Origin: Quisquiliibacterium transsilvanicum | GTDB taxonomy: Bacteria; Pseudomonadota; Gammaproteobacteria; Burkholderiales; Burkholderiaceae_E | Length of the DNA stretch: 64,000 nt | Reading direction: 5' to 3' | Assembly (NCBI RefSeq): GCF_014202215.1 | Contig: NZ_JACHGB010000001.1 | Location: 705,377-769,376, forward strand | Part shown: positions 59,904 through 64,000 of the stretch, piece after piece | Numbering within the stretch: position 1 is the stretch's first letter | How the letters are laid out: each line of letters begins with the position of its first letter | Position numbers and translations under genes: made by a program | The notes under the pieces: model-generated | What the model was told of the DNA's origin: nothing | What the model saw: only the letters and a program-made list of their open reading frames with translations | The model's database searches: none

Positions 59904-60548
59904 ATGTGCGGACGCTACGTGCTCTACGGACCAGGCAGCCGGCTGGTCGAAGGATTCGACCTGCGCGCGACGCCGCCGCTTCTGCCCCGCTACAACATCG
60001 CGCCCGGCAGCCCGGTCCTGGCGATCCTGCAGGGCCCGGAGGGGCGGCGGGCGCAGACCTTGCGCTGGGGGCTCAAGCGCAATGGCAGCGTGCCCAACGT
60101 CCGCGACGACAGCGTCGCCAAACCCTGGGCCTGGCGGCTGATGCACGAACGCTGCGTGCTGCCGGCCGACGGCTTCTACGAGTGGCAGGCGCCGAACGAC
60201 CCCGGCGCCCGCAAGCAGCCCTGGTACGTCAGCGCGTCGTCGGGAGGCTTCCTCGCCTTTGCGGGAGTGCTGGGGCACTGGGACGAAGCGGGCGTGGCCC
60301 TCTTCACCACCGGACCCAACGGGACGATGCGCCCGATCCACGAGCGCATGCCGGTGCTGCTCGATGCCGCGGGCGTGGCCCGGTGGCTGGACCCGCACAC
60401 GCCGGCGGCGCAGGCCGCCCAGCTGCTGCGGCCAGCGCCCGACGCAGCGATCCGCGCGTGGCCGGTGTCCACCGCCGTCAACGACGCGCACCACGAAGGC
60501 GCGCAGCTGATCGAGCGCCTGCCCGGTGAGCCCGGTGAGCCCGGCTGA
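59904..60548 (+). CDS. SRAP/YedK-type DNA-protein crosslinker (HMCES homologue)
   Basis: 214 residues. Catalytic Cys2 (MCGRYV) becomes exposed after removal of Met and forms a thiazolidine with abasic sites in single-stranded DNA. YNIAPG supplies the conserved Asn, DGFYEW the Glu and HERMPVLL the His. The strand usually written NARxET reads NVRDDS here. Compact domain of normal length with a Gly/Glu/Pro tail (GEPGEPG). It follows the YdjM-like gene by 31 bp. Confidence 0.9.
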   Translation: MCGRYVLYGPGSRLVEGFDLRATPPLLPRYNIAPGSPVLAILQGPEGRRAQTLRWGLKRNGSVPNVRDDSVAKPWAWRLMHERCVLPADGFYEWQAPNDPGARKQPWYVSASSGGFLAFAGVLGHWDEAGVALFTTGPNGTMRPIHERMPVLLDAAGVARWLDPHTPAAQAAQLLRPAPDAAIRAWPVSTAVNDAHHEGAQLIERLPGEPGEPG

Positions 60549-60575
60549 CGAACCACGGAGCGCGGGTCGCGCGCC

Positions 60576-61373
60576 TCAGCGCCCGCGGTAGACCGGCTCG
60601 CGCTTCTCCAGGAAGGCCTGGACACCCTCGCGGTAGTCCTCGCCCATCTGCGCCAGGATGAACTGGTCGCGATCCAGTGCGGCGGTGCTGGCGGCAAGCG
60701 CATTGGCGTAGGCGTTGATCCCCGCCTTGCACATCCGCAGCGGCACCGGCGGCATCTGCGCGGCGCGCTGCGCGAACTCCATTGCGCGCGCCAGCGACTG
60801 CCCCGCGGGCACGCATTCGTCGACCAGGCCCCAGGCGGCCGCTGTGGGCGCGTCGATCTTCTCAGCCAGCATCACCAGCCGCTTCGCCCGCGAAGGACCG
60901 ACCAGGTTGACCAGCCGAGGCACCGAACCCCAGCTCATGTTCATGCCGCGCTCCACCTCCGGCACGTAGAAGCCGCCGCTGGTGTCGGTGACGCGCAAGT
61001 CGAACGACGCCGCCAGCGCCACCCCGCCGCCGACACACCAGCCCTCGGTGGCGAGCACCGTCAGCGGCTCGAGCCGCTCCCAGGCGGCGCACATACGCGG
61101 CCCCACCGCCAGGATCTCGCGGCGCTCCGCGAGCCCGATGTCGGCGGCAGGCGCCCCTTCGCCCAGATCGAAGCCGTAGGTGAACAGGCCGGGCGGCCCG
61201 GTGACGACGATCGCCGAGATGTGCGGGTCGGTTTCCAGCGCCTGGGCCGTCTCGAGCAGCGCCTGCATCGCGGCGCGCGACATGGGATTGCCGCGGCGCC
61301 CGCTGTCGAAGGTGACCCGGACGATCCGGCCGTCACGCTCGATCTTCACCGGACCCCTGGATTGGACGCTCAT
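60576..61373 (-). CDS. Crotonase-family protein (enoyl-CoA hydratase-like)
   Basis: 265 residues. Crotonase fold with oxyanion motif GLFTYGFDLGEG and ATEGWCVGGGVALAASFDLRVTD. The first catalytic Glu position is Ala (GGGVALA), while the second motif YVPEVERGMNMSW keeps its Glu, so it may be a one-glutamate enzyme such as an isomerase or a hydratase-like lyase. Start ATG 61373. Convergent with the SRAP gene, and 69 bp from the H-NS gene. Confidence 0.85.
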   Translation of the reverse strand: MSVQSRGPVKIERDGRIVRVTFDSGRRGNPMSRAAMQALLETAQALETDPHISAIVVTGPPGLFTYGFDLGEGAPAADIGLAERREILAVGPRMCAAWERLEPLTVLATEGWCVGGGVALAASFDLRVTDTSGGFYVPEVERGMNMSWGSVPRLVNLVGPSRAKRLVMLAEKIDAPTAAAWGLVDECVPAGQSLARAMEFAQRAAQMPPVPLRMCKAGINAYANALAASTAALDRDQFILAQMGEDYREGVQAFLEKREPVYRGR

Positions 61374-61442
61374 CCTCGCTCCCGGACCTGATTCAGTGAA
61401 ACGGACATTTCGGACGTTCGTTCGATTGCGCGTCGGGAAACT

Positions 61443-61748
61443 TCAGCGGATCTCGAATTCCGCCCGTTCCTTTCCGGCGATCCAGTTCGGCGCCCTGCCG
61501 CGCCCGCTCCAGGTCTTGCCGCTGACGGGATCGCGATACCTGGCGGGCGCGGGGGCGGAAGTAGCACGGCGTGCGGCGCGCTTGGGCTTGGATCCGGCCT
61601 TCGGGAACACGTCCGCGGCGGTCAGTTCGAACTCGGCGACGATTGCGCGGACATTCGCGATCGCTTCCTTGACTTCACGCTGGCGCGCTTCGGCGATCTG
61701 CTTGTCGAGGGCCGATTTCCTTGCGATCAATTCCTTGAGACTGGCCAT
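61443..61748 (-). CDS. H-NS-family nucleoid-associated protein
   Basis: 101 residues from ATG 61748. N-terminal helix for oligomerisation (MASLKELIARKSALDKQIAEARQREVKEAIANVRAIVAEF), a basic linker with KPKRAARR, and the C-terminal DNA-binding motif YRDPVSGKTWSGRGRAPNWI, which contains the AT-hook-like GRGRAP core and the W-S-G-R-G-R signature of the Bordetella BpH3/H-NS group. Silences AT-rich foreign DNA and curved promoters. The upstream non-coding DNA (61749-61851) is visibly more AT-rich than the rest. Confidence 0.93.
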   Translation of the reverse strand: MASLKELIARKSALDKQIAEARQREVKEAIANVRAIVAEFELTAADVFPKAGSKPKRAARRATSAPAPARYRDPVSGKTWSGRGRAPNWIAGKERAEFEIR

Positions 61749-61851
61749 GGCGATTCCGTTCAGCAAATGAAGTGAGGACGCAAGTCTATTCGGATTTTCA
61801 GCGAATTTCTAATCCGCGCATTCCCGTAAGCACTCCGACCTGCAAGACCTC

Positions 61852-62673
61852 TCATTTGCCGGTGAATGCCGGAGGGCGCCGTTCCACGTAATGCGCGACG
61901 CCCTCCCGGAAATCCTCGCTACGGAAGCTGAGCGCCATCTCGGCGAGCGACACCGCGATATCCTCGCCGAGAGTGCGGAACTGCGCGTCCCAGATCTGGC
62001 GCTTCATCACCCGCAATGCGCGCGGCGAGACTTCACTGGCCAGCATCCTGGCGTAGGCCATCGTCTCGGTCATCAGTTCTCCGGCCGAGACCACGCGGTT
62101 CACCAGCCCCATCCGCTGCGCCTCGTCCGCCGATACCTTTCGTCCCGAATACATCAGGTCGAAGGTATTTGCCATTCCGACCAGTTTCGAGAGCAGCCAG
62201 GCGCAGCCATGCTCGGCGACCGCGCCGCGCCGGGAAAAGCCGGACAGGAAATACGCATCAGCGCTCGCAAAGCGGATGTCGCAGTAGAGCGGATAGACGA
62301 ATCCAAGTCCCGCGGCGACGCCGTTGAGCGCGCACAGCACCGGCTTGCTCACCGCCGGGAAATAGCTGAACGGGCCGTGGAAATCCGGGCGGCTCTGCGG
62401 ATCGTAGGGCGGCAGGCGCGGCACGCCGTCGTCGTCGTGCGCGGCCGAGTCGCCGATCCCTTCCAGCAGGTCCATGTCGGCGCCCGCGCAGAAGCCGCGG
62501 CCGGCGCCGGTCAGCACGATCACGCGAACCGCATCGGCCGCGTCCGCAAGCCGCATGGCTTCTCGCAACTCCGCGGCCATCCGGTGCGTCCAGGCGTTCA
62601 GCTTGCGCGGCCGATTCAGGGTGACGACTGCGACGCCGTCGTCGACGGCGTATTGGATCTGCTCGAACGACAT
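61852..62673 (-). CDS. Crotonase-family protein (enoyl-CoA hydratase/isomerase)
   Basis: 273 residues. The oxyanion loop is GRGFCAGADMDLLEG; CALNGVAAGLGFVYPLYCDIRFAS is the second motif, with Val at the first catalytic Glu. Glu occurs in GAVAEHGCAWLLSKLVG, where isomerase-type family members keep their single Glu. An isomerase or hydratase is likely, but not PaaG/PaaF with certainty. Start ATG 62673. H-NS lies 103 bp downstream on the same strand. Confidence 0.87.
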   Translation of the reverse strand: MSFEQIQYAVDDGVAVVTLNRPRKLNAWTHRMAAELREAMRLADAADAVRVIVLTGAGRGFCAGADMDLLEGIGDSAAHDDDGVPRLPPYDPQSRPDFHGPFSYFPAVSKPVLCALNGVAAGLGFVYPLYCDIRFASADAYFLSGFSRRGAVAEHGCAWLLSKLVGMANTFDLMYSGRKVSADEAQRMGLVNRVVSAGELMTETMAYARMLASEVSPRALRVMKRQIWDAQFRTLGEDIAVSLAEMALSFRSEDFREGVAHYVERRPPAFTGK

Positions 62674-62856
62674 GCTGTGCTCCCGTTGGAAGAATGAATG
62701 ATGGTGAACCCGCCGCGACTGGCGGGCGGCAATCGTCTCGAAAACCATTGCGCCACGAAGGCGACCGAGTCACGTGCATTCGCGCCGGAGTAGGCTGTTC
62801 ATGGCGGCGGAATGCCCCCGCCGCATGGTGTCGACGAATCCAGAAAGGAGACAACC

Positions 62857-63195
62857 ATGTCCGGACCGAAACGCCTGCTGCTTGCAGCGCTTGCCTGCGT
62901 GCCTTTCGCTGCGTTCTCCGCAGACCCTTCCGTGACCATCGAGTCCCCAGCCGATGGCGCGAAGCTCGACGCAATGGCCCAGACGAAGATCGTCTACGCC
63001 GTCGAGCCCGGCCCGCAGGGCGACCACACGCATCTCTACGTCGACGGCAAGGAGGCTGCCATCCTGCGCAGCCTGAAGGGCAGCCATACCCTCGCGACGC
63101 TGGCCGCAGGGGCTCACGACATCTGCATCAAGGTCGTGAACAAGGCGCACACGCCGATCGGGGTCGAGAAGTGCATCAAGGTGAGCGTGCAGTAG
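62857..63195 (+). CDS. Small secreted protein, unknown (Ig-like)
   Basis: 112 residues. Perfect AAAGGAG ribosome-binding site with 6-nt spacing. Sec signal peptide MSGPKRLLLAALACVPFAAFSA, cleavage near residue 22. The mature 90 residues are all-beta in pattern (VTIESPADGAKLDAMAQTKIVYAV, DHTHLYVDGK, LAAGAHDICIKVVNKAHTPIGVEKCIKV), resembling an immunoglobulin-like fold, with two cysteines able to form a disulfide and an HTH (His-Thr-His) motif. Similar secreted domains of unknown function are common; no family was firmly recognised. Confidence 0.75.
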   Translation: MSGPKRLLLAALACVPFAAFSADPSVTIESPADGAKLDAMAQTKIVYAVEPGPQGDHTHLYVDGKEAAILRSLKGSHTLATLAAGAHDICIKVVNKAHTPIGVEKCIKVSVQ

Positions 63196-63249
63196 CGCCC
63201 GCGGCGCACTGACGGCCCGCACTGCCGACCAGCAAGGAGCGACCCGGCG

Positions 63250-63663
63250 ATGGACTGGCAGAACGCCACGTACGCGCTGGTCCAGGTCGCCCACAATTTC
63301 GGTGCGGTCGCGGTGGTGGGCGCCCCGCTGTTCGTGCTGTGGCCCGCCCATCCAGGCCCGTCGATGCGACGTGCGCCGGCCTGGATGGTGCTCTGCGGGT
63401 GGATGCTGCAGGGCGCCTCCGGTGCAGCATTCGGCGCGACGAGCTACTACTGGTATGGCGCCTTTCCCGACATCCACGGGGTGGCGGTCGCGGCGCTGGC
63501 GATCAAGATGGGCTGCGCACTGGCCGGCATCGGGCTGTCGGCCGCGTTGCTCCTTGCCGGTCCCGGCATCCGCGAGGCTCGGGGTCGCCTGCTCTGGAGC
63601 TGGCTGCTCGCGGCGGGCGCAACTGCACTGACCGCCGCTGCCTTCCTGCGCTGGTTCTCCTGA
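63250..63663 (+). CDS. Small integral membrane protein, unknown
   Basis: 137 residues. AAGGAGC lies 8 nt before ATG. Four hydrophobic helices (about 12-32, 43-63, 75-103, 115-134): VQVAHNFGAVAVVGAPLFVLW, MVLCGWMLQGASGAAFGATSYY, VAVAALAIKMGCALAGIGLSAALLL and LLWSWLLAAGATALTAAAFLRW. Conserved-looking His15 and the Tyr-Tyr-Trp-Tyr cluster at 66-69. No family recognised. Probably in an operon with the secreted protein 54 bp upstream. Confidence 0.7.
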   Translation: MDWQNATYALVQVAHNFGAVAVVGAPLFVLWPAHPGPSMRRAPAWMVLCGWMLQGASGAAFGATSYYWYGAFPDIHGVAVAALAIKMGCALAGIGLSAALLLAGPGIREARGRLLWSWLLAAGATALTAAAFLRWFS

Positions 63664-63900
<237 letters not shown>

Positions 63901-64000
63901 CTACGCCTGTCGTTTCGTCGGTTCTGCCCAACGGTAAACGCCATTGGCGGGATGTTTTTCAATCTGCAGGCGGATTTCGGGCGTGTTCATCACGCCGCCG
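63901..64000 (-). CDS. Possible 3' end of a gene entering from the right edge
   Basis: A minus-strand frame is open from the right edge to TAG at 63901-63903: it could be a short peptide from ATG 63990 or the end of a longer protein. The readable part is MNTPEIRLQIEKHPANGVYRWAEPTKRQA-like in character (charged, one Trp, one Tyr); not recognised. Too short to decide. Confidence 0.25.
   Translation of the reverse strand, partial: GGVMNTPEIRLQIEKHPANGVYRWAEPTKRQA

Overview
The window is GC-rich (roughly two-thirds G+C), dense, and almost entirely coding. Gene content and order point to a betaproteobacterium, most likely in the order Burkholderiales. The evidence is the serS–rarA–lolA–ftsK block ending against trxB, the argH / AlgZ–AlgR / hemCDXY block, an H-NS-family protein with the short C-terminal motif typical of this group, a PEP-CTERM protein, and a pyruvate dehydrogenase cluster whose E3 carries its own lipoyl domain. 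The taxonomic placement is an inference from families and synteny. No ribosomal RNA, prophage, transposase, integrase or CRISPR array was seen.

Layout: 1-6.5 kb holds the 5' part of selO, a crotonase-like protein, catalase-peroxidase katG, a PEP-CTERM surface protein, tRNA-Ser(CGA) and a nicotinamidase. 6.4-16.3 kb is a housekeeping block: serS, rarA, a D-threonine-aldolase-like PLP enzyme, lolA, ftsK, a Crp/Fnr regulator, and divergently trxB and an Smr protein. 16.4-23.4 kb holds a TauE/SafE exporter with an ETHE1-like persulfide dioxygenase, a MocA-like nucleotidyltransferase, an HI0933-type flavoprotein, a DUF4126 membrane protein, an esterase, PII (glnB) and a COG3146 acyltransferase-like protein. 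23.5-30.7 kb carries an RND efflux pump with its adaptor, inorganic pyrophosphatase and a 7TM-DISM diguanylate cyclase.

30.7-38.4 kb is the haem operon hemC-hemD-hemX-hemY downstream of the two-component pair AlgZ/AlgR, with argH divergent; this matches the arrangement known from Pseudomonas. 38.5-44.0 kb has a CorC/CNNM-type protein, a small membrane protein and a TRAP transporter whose membrane subunits (plus strand) face the binding protein (minus strand) across a bidirectional terminator. 44.3-54.1 kb encodes pyruvate dehydrogenase E1-E2-E3 on the minus strand, with a multi-PAS histidine kinase and FixJ-type regulator divergent from aceE. After tRNA-Arg(ACG) and its terminator, 54.3-64 kb is more accessory: a molybdenum hydroxylase pair (IorA/IorB-like), a secreted lipoprotein hydrolase, a YdjM-like membrane protein, a YedK/HMCES protein, two further crotonase paralogues, H-NS and two small unknown genes.

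No clearly novel multi-gene system is visible. The points most worth a second look are: hemC, whose conserved N-terminus is preceded only by a CTG codon with a good Shine-Dalgarno; a near-leaderless argH promoter; paired direct repeats exactly 50 bp apart between aceE and its neighbouring two-component system; crotonase paralogues lacking one or both catalytic glutamates; the split-orientation TRAP locus; and numerous in-frame 6- and 9-bp tandem repeats, most strikingly 13 copies in the aceF linker.
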